NCBI GenBank assembly: GCA_017511325.1
Contig: JAFWKS010000275.1
Location: 1-7,075, forward strand
Reading direction: 5' to 3'
Length of the DNA stretch: 7,075 nucleotides
Source of the DNA: Erysipelotrichaceae bacterium
GTDB taxonomy: Bacteria; Bacillota_I; Bacilli_A; Erysipelotrichales; Erysipelotrichaceae
The notes under the pieces are model-generated. The model did not search any database and was not told the DNA's origin. It saw nothing but the letters and a program-made list of their open reading frames with translations. This document shows positions 1 through 6,052 of this stretch, piece by piece; the stretch's first letter is position 1, and each line of letters opens with the position of its first letter. Made by a program: the position numbers and the translations under genes.

Positions 1-543
1 AATTTTGGATCAAAACCGTTGATGTATCCGCAGCCTGTGCTTATCATCGCCACATATGATGAAAATGGCATACCTAATGCCATGAATGCCGCCTGGGGCA
101 TTACGACAGATTTCAATGAAATAACGATAAGTCTGTCGCCGCACAAGACGACAGACAATTTTGAAAAGACCGGAGCATTTACTGTAAGCATGGCAACTGA
201 AGATCAGATCGAAGCCTGCGACTATGTGGGAATCGAATCAGGAAGGAAAGTACCTGACAAGTTCGCAAGAGCGGGTTTCCATGCGACAAAAAGCGAATTC
301 GTCAATGCACCATTGATCGACGAATTGCCTCTGGCACTTGAATGCAAGGCCAAGAGCTTTACTGACGGGATCCTGATCGGTGAGATCGTCAACGTCAGTG
401 CCGACGAGCGTGTCGTAACAGATGGAAAAGTCGATCTGAAAAAGTTAAGACCGATCGCTTTCGATCCGTTCAACAACACCTATATGGGGATCGGAGAAAA
501 AGCCGGCAATGCGTTTTCAGATGGTATGAAGCTGAAAAAATAG
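1..543 (+). CDS. Flavin reductase family protein (flavoredoxin-like), 5' end outside window
   Basis: The reading frame is open from base 1 and gives 180 residues before TAG. It begins NFGSKPLMYPQPV, so the real start lies a few codons left of the window; the TTG at 19 and ATG at 22 are internal. Homologues usually begin with a few residues followed by this same F-G-x-K-P-x-x-Y-P-Q-P-V block. The text YPQPVLIIATYDENGIPNAM, the AAWG motif after it, and the later H-K-T-T-D-N-F and G-A-F-T-V-S stretch are typical of the FMN-binding split-barrel flavin reductase family (Pfam Flavin_Reduct). Such cytoplasmic proteins bind FMN and take part in NAD(P)H- or ferredoxin-linked electron transfer; the physiological partner cannot be told from sequence. 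No signal peptide or membrane segment is seen. An intrinsic terminator follows about 35 bases downstream, so it is the last gene of its unit. Family assignment is firm, exact role is not. Confidence 0.9.
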   Translation, partial: NFGSKPLMYPQPVLIIATYDENGIPNAMNAAWGITTDFNEITISLSPHKTTDNFEKTGAFTVSMATEDQIEACDYVGIESGRKVPDKFARAGFHATKSEFVNAPLIDELPLALECKAKSFTDGILIGEIVNVSADERVVTDGKVDLKKLRPIAFDPFNNTYMGIGEKAGNAFSDGMKLKK

Positions 544-577
544 TTGGTGCAGAATAGAACATATGAGATCAAATTAG

Positions 578-605
578 AATCCGTGCCAAAATGCGCGGGT
601 TTTTT
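578..605 (+). terminator. Intrinsic terminator after the flavin reductase gene
   Basis: The arms CCGTGC (581-586) and GCGCGG (593-598) pair with one G-U wobble around the 6-base loop CAAAAT. Weak A-U/G-U pairs at 578-580 can extend the stem, and a six-T run (600-605) follows. It lies 35 bases after the stop codon and before the candidate promoter of the next gene, so it probably insulates the two units. Confidence 0.7.
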
Positions 606-661
606 GATCCCAAAAACCAATACAGCGAACAACAGCTGTTTGGAATAAATACAAATAAACC

Positions 662-690
662 GAGACACAATCAGAAAATCTATGTAAAAT
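662..690 (+). promoter_or_regulatory. Candidate sigma-A promoter of the EAL-domain gene
   Basis: A -35-like GAGACA (662-667, 4 of 6 matches to TTGACA) is separated by exactly 17 bases from a -10-like TAAAAT (685-690, 5 of 6 matches to TATAAT). The start of transcription would fall near 697, leaving a leader of only about 20 bases before the ATG at 718. The surrounding sequence is A/T-rich, so chance matches are possible. The rest of the 544-717 gap holds only the terminator upstream. Confidence 0.4.
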
Positions 691-717
691 ATATGTAAGA
701 TAGTAATACCATTCGAT

Positions 718-2676
718 ATGAAGAATTTCTATTTCTACATCTGCGCAATACCGATTTTTCTGATGATCATCCATACATATTTCACAAGGAAGATGACCAA
801 ATTCCGCTCTTTTAGGATGTTTATGCTGATGGATATCACTTCTTTGCTGTGCGCAATACTGGATATCCTGATGGAGTTTGTCGTCAATCCTCTGCCTTTG
901 TCACAGACTGAAGTCGTTTTAGGAACGATCATTTCCTTTTCATATAAACTATTGAGAAATTCAGGCTTGGCTATCTATCTGCTTTTTATTTTCGCGATAA
1001 CCAAGACCGATCACAAGATTGTTTCACTTAAAAACAGACTTCTTCTGTGGGGACCGAATATCCTCGTAGTCATTCTTTTGCTGCAGAATTTCTTTACCGG
1101 CAACGTCTTCAGCGTTACCGCAAGCCAGGGCTATCAGCGCGGACCGCTGCTTATCGTGCTGTATGTCGTAGCGCTCATCTATATGATCGAAGGCATCGTT
1201 TACTGTGGCGTCTGCCGCAAATATCTTGAGACAAACAAATGGCTGGCTTTGATATCAGTCTATATCCTTACAGCGATAGCGGTACTGGTCCAGTTTTTAA
1301 GACCGCAGCTGATGGTCGAGATGTTCTCAACAGCCATCGGTATGCTGATGGTAATGCTGATAGTCATGAGACCGGAAGAAAGCGTCGACTCTTCGATCGG
1401 TATCCAGACTTTCAAAACTTTCCGCAACGATCTGCGCAATATCATCCTTTCTAAAGAGAAAGCGACATTGGCGATCATCCATATCCCTCAGGCTGAAAAC
1501 AATCGTAATTATCTTGGCGATGAGAACTATACGGCATTTATCAGCGAGATCACGGGAAACATGGAAAAATATCTGGGTACGCTCAACCATGACTACGAGA
1601 TCTACTTTGAACATCCTGACAATATCTATCTGATCTTCGGTTCCCAGTCAAAGGGCATAGAAGAAACGCTGGATTCCTGTCTGCGTATGACACGCATATA
1701 TCTGAAACAAAACGATCAGAAAGAGATCTGGTTCGATCCGCAGATCTGTCTGATCAGATATCCTGAGGATATCAACGATGAAACAGAGATCATCAACCTC
1801 TGCCACAGATTCACAGTATTCGGCGGACGCAATCAGAAGGTATTCAGAGCTTCTGAGATCGTCAAATCGCGCGATTTCACGATCCAGAACAATATAGATG
1901 AGATCCTGGAAAGAGCCATCAATGATGAAGAGCTGAAGATGTTCTATCAGCCGATCTTCTCGGTAAAGGAAAACATCTACCACTCGGCTGAAGCACTGGC
2001 GAGGATCATCGACAAGGAATACGGCATCATTTCACCAAACGTATTCATCCCGGCGGCTGAAAGAAGCGGTGCCATCATCCCTTTAGGCGAGAGGATCATC
2101 GATAAGGTCTTCAGATTCGTTTCGGAACACGAACTGCAGAAACTCAATATCGCCTATCTCGAGATCAACCTTTCAGTTGCGCAGCTGCTGCAGTATGATC
2201 TGCCGGATGTCATTGCAAGATTACAGAAGAAATACAATATCGATCCTTCCATGGTCAATTTTGAGATCACGGAATCACTGCTCGATTCAATGAGCTACGT
2301 CATGGACGCCAACATCAAAAAGCTCTCAGATATGGGATACAGCTTCTCGCTTGATGATTATGGCGTAGGTTATTCAAATATTCAAAGATTAAGGAAACTT
2401 CCTTTGAGTATTATCAAGATCGACAAGAGTATGGTCGATGACATCTTCACGGAAGATGGCGGTGTAATAATCAAGAATACTGTCCGCATGATGCAGGGCA
2501 TAAACAAGAAGCTCATCATGGAAGGTGCAGAAACAAAGGAAACTGTCGAGATGCTCAGCTCGCTCTCCTGCGAGTATATCCAGGGCTTCTATTTCTCTAA
2601 GCCGCTGCCTGAAGAAGATTTCATCAATTTCCTTAAGCAGAACAACGATCAAGACAAACCTAAGTTATACAGTTAA
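718..2676 (+). CDS. Membrane-bound EAL-domain cyclic-di-GMP phosphodiesterase with degenerate GGDEF-like domain
   Basis: This 652-residue protein has about seven hydrophobic segments in residues 3-217 (roughly 3-22, 33-56, 78-96, 108-125, 141-163, 174-193, 199-217), forming an N-terminal membrane sensor. Residues about 230-385 look like a decayed GGDEF domain: HPDNI (299-303) sits where GGDEF is expected, so cyclase activity is unlikely. Residues about 393-637 are an EAL domain. The catalytic set known for the family is complete: E425 in E-A-L-A-R, N484 in INLS, E516 in FEITES, D546-D547 in LDDYGVGYS, K567 in IKID, the glutamates of MEGAET (601-606) and Q622 in QGFYFSKP. It should therefore hydrolyse c-di-GMP to pGpG at the inner membrane face, under control of an unknown signal. 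The start gives TM1 immediately and an in-frame stop lies at 685-687; no clear Shine-Dalgarno sequence precedes it. It is probably monocistronic, flanked by terminators. Confidence 0.92.
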   Translation: MKNFYFYICAIPIFLMIIHTYFTRKMTKFRSFRMFMLMDITSLLCAILDILMEFVVNPLPLSQTEVVLGTIISFSYKLLRNSGLAIYLLFIFAITKTDHKIVSLKNRLLLWGPNILVVILLLQNFFTGNVFSVTASQGYQRGPLLIVLYVVALIYMIEGIVYCGVCRKYLETNKWLALISVYILTAIAVLVQFLRPQLMVEMFSTAIGMLMVMLIVMRPEESVDSSIGIQTFKTFRNDLRNIILSKEKATLAIIHIPQAENNRNYLGDENYTAFISEITGNMEKYLGTLNHDYEIYFEHPDNIYLIFGSQSKGIEETLDSCLRMTRIYLKQNDQKEIWFDPQICLIRYPEDINDETEIINLCHRFTVFGGRNQKVFRASEIVKSRDFTIQNNIDEILERAINDEELKMFYQPIFSVKENIYHSAEALARIIDKEYGIISPNVFIPAAERSGAIIPLGERIIDKVFRFVSEHELQKLNIAYLEINLSVAQLLQYDLPDVIARLQKKYNIDPSMVNFEITESLLDSMSYVMDANIKKLSDMGYSFSLDDYGVGYSNIQRLRKLPLSIIKIDKSMVDDIFTEDGGVIIKNTVRMMQGINKKLIMEGAETKETVEMLSSLSCEYIQGFYFSKPLPEEDFINFLKQNNDQDKPKLYS

Positions 2677-2685
2677 TGATCCAAT

Positions 2686-2713
2686 AAAGAAACCTCATGA
2701 ACGAGGTTTCTTT
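2686..2713. terminator. Bidirectional intrinsic terminator between convergent genes
   Basis: A perfect 11-bp stem pairs 2686-2696 (AAAGAAACCTC) with 2703-2713 (GAGGTTTCTTT) around the loop ATGAAC. On the plus strand it ends in CTTTT, serving the EAL gene whose stop ends at 2676. On the minus strand the 3' arm also ends in TTT, serving the TerD-like gene. The last base of the minus-strand stop codon is the outermost base of the stem, so coding sequence runs right up to the hairpin. Confidence 0.85.
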
Positions 2714-4950
2714 TACAGATATTCACTGACCAGGATCTCCATATCTTTAGGAGTTATTCCTTCATCGACACTAAAAATCGTCACATCCTTCCTGTCGATC
2801 TGTTTTCCTTCACGGTCATAGTAGTGATATTCATCATCGATCAGTTTTCTTGAAGTCAGCCTGCCATGACGGTTTGTGACGTTTCTCATGATCACTTCAT
2901 AGACATTGGCTTTCTTCAGGTTCACAAAGGCCTTGCAGGAAAGGGCGGTCATCTCCAGGTTGTTTTCCACGTTGTTGCCCGGGAAGACATGGCTTTCCAG
3001 ATAATTGCGGGCACCGCAGATATCACACCAGATGATCTCTTTTTTAAGAAGGTCAAGGATCAGCGGGATCGAATAGCGATGTGCACCGGTTATATCGGCT
3101 TTGATCCTGACGGTAGATGGTTCAAAGATCTCGCCGAGATCGCTGTTGTCTCTTTCCATGATCCCTGCAAAACATTTCTCAAGCATATTGAATGAAGGCG
3201 TTGAATAAGAGAAGACGCTCTCAGCGATATAGCGGGCATCAGGGTAGAGCCTGTTTAAAGCCTTAAGGTCGACGTCGACGAATTCACTGGCTCCTTCTGG
3301 CGCATAGGTTATGTCTCCGGAGTGAATGATCGGATATGAACCTTCCTTCTCGTCTTGCATTCTGAGATTGGTATAGGAAACATGATCGATGTAGCGGAAC
3401 TGGTCATCAAGCACTGTGACGCTGAGGTCGACATCTTCGCCGATCCAGTATACGAACATCCTCAGGAAATCGGCGCCTTCTCTGATCTTGAGGTGAGAAC
3501 CCCTGGTCAAAGCCTGTGAAGTCCTGGATGAACTGCGCGAAGCAAAAGGCATGATGTAGTTTTTCAGTTCTTCATCCACATAGACGTAAGACATCTCTTT
3601 CTTTTCCTGATAGTGTCTGTCGAGAGCTTTATTGTACAAACTGATGATCCTGTTAAGCGTTTCCTGGCTCAAGTCTTTAGCTTGCGGGCTTACAGCCATG
3701 GCACTGGTAACTTCTCCTTTAGGGAAGGCGATACGTTCTTCGTCTCTGTAGGTGAAATGATACAGGAGATCCCACAAAAGCTTGACTTCAACTTTACTGG
3801 AGACAGTTTCAAACGTTTTGAATATCTCTTCCTGAAGCTCACTGTCTTTTTCGCTTTCTCTTAACAGCTTATCCAGGTAGCGGCAGAAGACACCAGGGCG
3901 TTTTTTAAGGACGTTAAGTGCATCGCGATAGTCATTGGATTTGAATGCTTCTTCATAGCGACTGTTGAAGGTATTGAATCTTTTATGGTCATATATATCC
4001 CTGAACAGAACGCAGAGTTTAGGATATCTGTCCCGGTAGCGTCTAGAGAACAGACCAAGCCGTTCGATCAGACGCTTGTATTCTTCCTCGTGGCGAAGCA
4101 GATCTTCGATCATTTTTTCCGGTTCGATATTATTCAGGATATTGAGCAGCAGCGTTCTTTCTTTCCTTTTGAACTTGCGAAAATGCGGTGCTTTAGCCAA
4201 AGAGACATCACCATCAGACATGGCGACAGACAGCCTTAAGAGATCAGTCGCATTCTTGATCGGAAGCTTTTCACCAGGGACATTCATGTCCATCAGCAGG
4301 GCATAGACAAAGACCATCGTTTCTTTGAAAGGGATGCTTTCAGGAACGAAGGAAACGGAATCGGGATACTCTTTGAGGAAGTGATCCAGATCTTTCTTAT
4401 CACTTTCGGAAAGAGCAGAATTCTGTTTCATCATTGAAACAAACATATCCTCAAAGCCCTTTAGCGTTTCAGGATTTATGACCTTATATTCGATGTTATC
4501 GTTAAGCTTGATCCTTTCCTTTTTCTCGCCGTCAAACTGGATATCGTTTCTGAGGTTTACAGTACCTTCCGCGAAATGGAAGATATCGTTCAATACACCA
4601 TAGAAATCGATACTGTACCCGGTGATCTGATCGACAAAGAGCTTTATATCAGAAGCATTCCTCACGCTTTCCGGAAAGTTTTTGTACATCGGTTTATGTT
4701 CCACATCAGAGCCCGTCATCTCTTTAAGTGTTTTGATGATGTTTTCAGCATACTCATCAAACTTTTCATAAGATATCTTCATCATTTCAACCATCAGTTC
4801 TGATGAGAGTATGTAGCCCTGGGATCTAAGTTCCTCATTAAAACCATAGATCCGCTGAAAAGAAGAAAGTCTTGCATCCTTATCTTCTTCAAAGATGATG
4901 AGCCGCTGTTTCCTTCTTAAGAGAATGGCATTGATCGTGTTTTTATTCAT
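2713..4950 (-). CDS. Large protein with TerD-like domain (resembles the MXAN_6230/SCO0854 type)
   Basis: This 745-residue protein has no signal peptide or membrane segment and should be cytoplasmic. Residues 1-470 are mostly predicted helical and charged (for example 260-400) and match no domain I can name. Residues about 483-645 resemble the TerD fold: R483-G-S, hydrophobic FLRMFVYW (495-502), D506-V-D508-L-S, VSYTNLR (524-530, compare the F-Y-N-N-L motif of TerD), HSGD (543-546) and EFVDVDL (556-562). In TerD proteins acidic residues of the D-x-D and later loops bind calcium, so calcium binding is plausible here. Pieces of the N-terminal half (MYKNFPESV, 88-96) and the TerD-like part recall long TerD-related proteins known as the MXAN_6230/SCO0854 family, from memory only. 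I see no RING-type zinc site; W-C-D-I-C-G (641-646) is the only paired-cysteine motif. GAGGA lies 7 bases before ATG, supporting the start. No ter genes are nearby, so a tellurite role should not be assumed; stress or envelope functions are possible. Confidence 0.75.
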   Translation of the reverse strand: MNKNTINAILLRRKQRLIIFEEDKDARLSSFQRIYGFNEELRSQGYILSSELMVEMMKISYEKFDEYAENIIKTLKEMTGSDVEHKPMYKNFPESVRNASDIKLFVDQITGYSIDFYGVLNDIFHFAEGTVNLRNDIQFDGEKKERIKLNDNIEYKVINPETLKGFEDMFVSMMKQNSALSESDKKDLDHFLKEYPDSVSFVPESIPFKETMVFVYALLMDMNVPGEKLPIKNATDLLRLSVAMSDGDVSLAKAPHFRKFKRKERTLLLNILNNIEPEKMIEDLLRHEEEYKRLIERLGLFSRRYRDRYPKLCVLFRDIYDHKRFNTFNSRYEEAFKSNDYRDALNVLKKRPGVFCRYLDKLLRESEKDSELQEEIFKTFETVSSKVEVKLLWDLLYHFTYRDEERIAFPKGEVTSAMAVSPQAKDLSQETLNRIISLYNKALDRHYQEKKEMSYVYVDEELKNYIMPFASRSSSRTSQALTRGSHLKIREGADFLRMFVYWIGEDVDLSVTVLDDQFRYIDHVSYTNLRMQDEKEGSYPIIHSGDITYAPEGASEFVDVDLKALNRLYPDARYIAESVFSYSTPSFNMLEKCFAGIMERDNSDLGEIFEPSTVRIKADITGAHRYSIPLILDLLKKEIIWCDICGARNYLESHVFPGNNVENNLEMTALSCKAFVNLKKANVYEVIMRNVTNRHGRLTSRKLIDDEYHYYDREGKQIDRKDVTIFSVDEGITPKDMEILVSEYL

Positions 4951-4957
4951 AGATAGA

Positions 4958-4962
4958 TCCTC
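4958..4962 (-). promoter_or_regulatory. Ribosome binding site of the TerD-like gene
   Basis: GAGGA on the minus strand lies 7 bases before the ATG at 4950-4948 and fixes that start. It directly abuts the U-tract of the upstream hairpin, so terminator and translation signal sit side by side. Confidence 0.8.
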
Positions 4963-4989
4963 AAAAAAACCTGCACGGTTGGCAGGTTC
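4963..4989 (-). terminator. Intrinsic terminator inside the leader of the TerD-like gene (putative attenuator)
   Basis: On the minus strand AACCTGC (4988-4982) pairs perfectly with GCAGGTT (4974-4968) around a 7-base loop, and seven consecutive U (4969-4963) follow, a textbook intrinsic terminator. No minus-strand gene lies upstream for more than 1 kb; the neighbour at 5140 is divergent. It therefore cannot be the terminator of a preceding gene in the same direction, and must either attenuate the TerD-like gene or end a short RNA. The loop plus the last stem base, CCAACCGU (4982-4975), is complementary to AUGGUUGG at the leader's 5' end (5066-5059). Confidence 0.8.
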
Positions 4990-5066
4990 AAAGTGGTCGA
5001 ACTGGCATAATGGCGTTTAACAATGCGAATTTGTTTAGAAGGATGCCACTATATAACTCCAACCAT
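4963..5066 (-). ncRNA. Putative structured leader RNA or small RNA upstream of the TerD-like gene
   Basis: From the candidate start near 5064 to the terminator this RNA would be about 100 nt. Visible pairings on the minus strand include UGGCAU (5048-5043) with AUGCCA (5008-5003), the mutually exclusive AGUGG (5050-5046) with CCACU (4996-4992), and a small hairpin AACAA (5035-5031) with UUGUU (5023-5019) closed by a loop AUUCGCA. The 5' segment AUGGUUGG (5066-5059) can pair over 8 bases, one of them G-U, with the terminator loop. Competing helices plus a terminator before a Shine-Dalgarno sequence are the usual layout of a riboswitch or attenuator. I do not recognise it as a known riboswitch or T-box, and there is no obvious leader peptide. 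A stand-alone sRNA is the alternative. Confidence 0.45.
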
Positions 5067-5078
5067 ATTTATTATAAT
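5050..5078 (+). promoter_or_regulatory. Candidate promoter of the lipoprotein gene, overlapping the divergent promoter
   Basis: A perfect TATAAT occurs on the plus strand at 5073-5078, within the 8-base palindrome ATTATAAT (5071-5078) that also supplies the minus-strand -10. The -35 region at 17 bases' spacing is TATATA (5050-5055), a poor match. Transcription would start near 5085, giving a 55-base leader. A different promoter nearer the gene cannot be excluded. Confidence 0.35.
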
Positions 5079-5099
5079 TTATTGTAGGAACTTTTTGCA
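5071..5099 (-). promoter_or_regulatory. Candidate promoter of the TerD-like gene leader
   Basis: A perfect TATAAT lies on the minus strand at 5076-5071. At 17 bases' spacing the -35 region is TGCAAA (5099-5094), only 3 of 6 matches, so the promoter may be weak or activator-dependent. Transcription would start near 5064. Confidence 0.45.
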
Positions 5100-5125
5100 T
5101 ATACGATGAGTGATATTGTTGAGAT

Positions 5126-5130
5126 GGAGG
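5126..5130 (+). promoter_or_regulatory. Ribosome binding site of the lipoprotein gene
   Basis: GGAGG lies 9 bases before the ATG at 5140. It decides the start in favour of 5140 over the in-frame GTG at 5110. Confidence 0.8.
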
Positions 5131-5139
5131 AAAACTTTC

Positions 5140-5991
5140 ATGAAAAAGCTTGTAACGATATTCCTGATCTTTCTTGTATTGAGCGGCTGCAGCAACTCAA
5201 AGAAAGAGAATAATGAGCCCGAAAAGAAGTCTTTGACTTTTGAGGCATATATAAATGAAGGTGAAACATTTGAATTCACTCTGGATCCGCAAGAGGCAGT
5301 AAGCTACCAGGAACTTAAAGACAAGACGACAGAAGCCGATATCAGTGCCTCCAACTGGCGCAGCTATTTTGATATCAAGGAAGTATATCGAGAGCACTAT
5401 GAATATGACGACAGGAAAGAAAAGAGCCAGTCGTATATGGCTGGAAACGTGGCGATGATAGTGCTCAATGATGAATACATCTATGCCGACAACTGGTCTA
5501 GAAACAATCTTGAGTGGGAAGTGTTTGTGGATGGCGAAGAGACAAGGACAATGATCGACGGCGGCAAGACCTATGATCCGGTGATAAAAGAGTATTTTGA
5601 CATCCAGAAATACAGTGGAGCGGATGCGATGCTGATAATGACCGACTTCATCAATTCATGGGATGAAAACACTCAGGAAAAATACGAAGGGCATCTAAGC
5701 TCTTATGACATGATCTCTTGCAGCGGCCATGTGAAGCTGCTTGATTCTTCCTTGATCAGTTTCAAACAACTTAAGGATGACATCTATTTTTTTGCCGCAT
5801 ATGGATCTGATGAAGATTTCTTCGTACTGTTTGTGGAAAACGATGATGCCGGCATAGAAAGAGAAAGTGAATACAATGCCGCCATCTATGAAACTTCACC
5901 ATATGGCGAAGTCGAAAGGGGAAGGGCCAGTATCAATATGCCGATCTGGGAAGCATATATAGAACTGATGAATAAAGTCGATAAACAATAA
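5140..5991 (+). CDS. Putative lipoprotein of unknown function
   Basis: With the start at 5140 the product has 283 residues. MKK is followed by a hydrophobic core (residues 4-14) and the lipobox L14-S-G-C17, so signal peptidase II should cleave before Cys17, which becomes lipid-anchored to the outer face of the membrane. A charged linker (about 18-32) leads to a domain (about 33-283) rich in Asp, Glu, Tyr and Trp that I cannot match to any family. Besides C17 only C194 is present. The in-frame extension to a GTG at 5110 is rejected because it would put MILLRWRKTF before the signal peptide and has no good ribosome binding site. The gene diverges from the TerD-like gene, with overlapping candidate promoters, which may mean shared control; a terminator follows it, so it appears monocistronic. 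An extracellular binding or sensing role is possible but unsupported by any motif. Confidence 0.85.
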   Translation: MKKLVTIFLIFLVLSGCSNSKKENNEPEKKSLTFEAYINEGETFEFTLDPQEAVSYQELKDKTTEADISASNWRSYFDIKEVYREHYEYDDRKEKSQSYMAGNVAMIVLNDEYIYADNWSRNNLEWEVFVDGEETRTMIDGGKTYDPVIKEYFDIQKYSGADAMLIMTDFINSWDENTQEKYEGHLSSYDMISCSGHVKLLDSSLISFKQLKDDIYFFAAYGSDEDFFVLFVENDDAGIERESEYNAAIYETSPYGEVERGRASINMPIWEAYIELMNKVDKQ

Positions 5992-5997
5992 AACAAA

Positions 5998-6035
5998 GAT
6001 CAGCGATGTTTCATACATCGCTGATTTAATTTTTT
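5998..6035. terminator. Bidirectional intrinsic terminator between the lipoprotein and phosphoesterase genes
   Basis: ATCAGCGATGT (5999-6009) pairs perfectly over 11 bp with ACATCGCTGAT (6015-6025) around the 5-base loop TTCAT. On the plus strand it is followed by TTAA and six T (6030-6035). On the minus strand the sequence beyond the stem is CTTTGTTTTA, also U-rich, so it can serve the convergent gene ending at 6053 as well. Confidence 0.85.
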
Positions 6036-6052
6036 ATCTGTTGTGGATATGA

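Noticed and set aside
19..24. TTG or ATG as the true start of the flavin reductase gene
   Set aside because: The frame is open to base 1, and the residues before it (NFGSKP) match the conserved N-terminus of the family, so the start lies outside the window.
598..617. Second hairpin GGTTTTT/AAAAACC just after the first terminator
   Set aside because: It is A/T-rich, shares its T-run with the stronger terminator hairpin and is probably incidental.
2525..2821. Plus-strand open frame running from the EAL gene end into the TerD-like gene end
   Set aside because: It is a frame shadow rich in Ser and Arg, crosses the terminator hairpin and has no family resemblance.
2713..4950. Tellurite resistance gene assignment
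   Set aside because: Only part of the protein is TerD-like and no terA/B/C/Z-type neighbours are present, so a tellurite role is not supported.
4992..5050. tRNA-like look of the leader (AGTGG/CCACT ends and a TTCGA near the 3' side)
   Set aside because: The stems do not fit a cloverleaf: there is no 7-bp acceptor, the TTCGA is not closed by a 5-bp stem and there is no D arm.
5110..5139. In-frame upstream GTG start that would lengthen the lipoprotein by ten residues
   Set aside because: It places ten extra residues before a textbook signal peptide, and the GGAGG at 5126-5130 is correctly spaced for the ATG at 5140.
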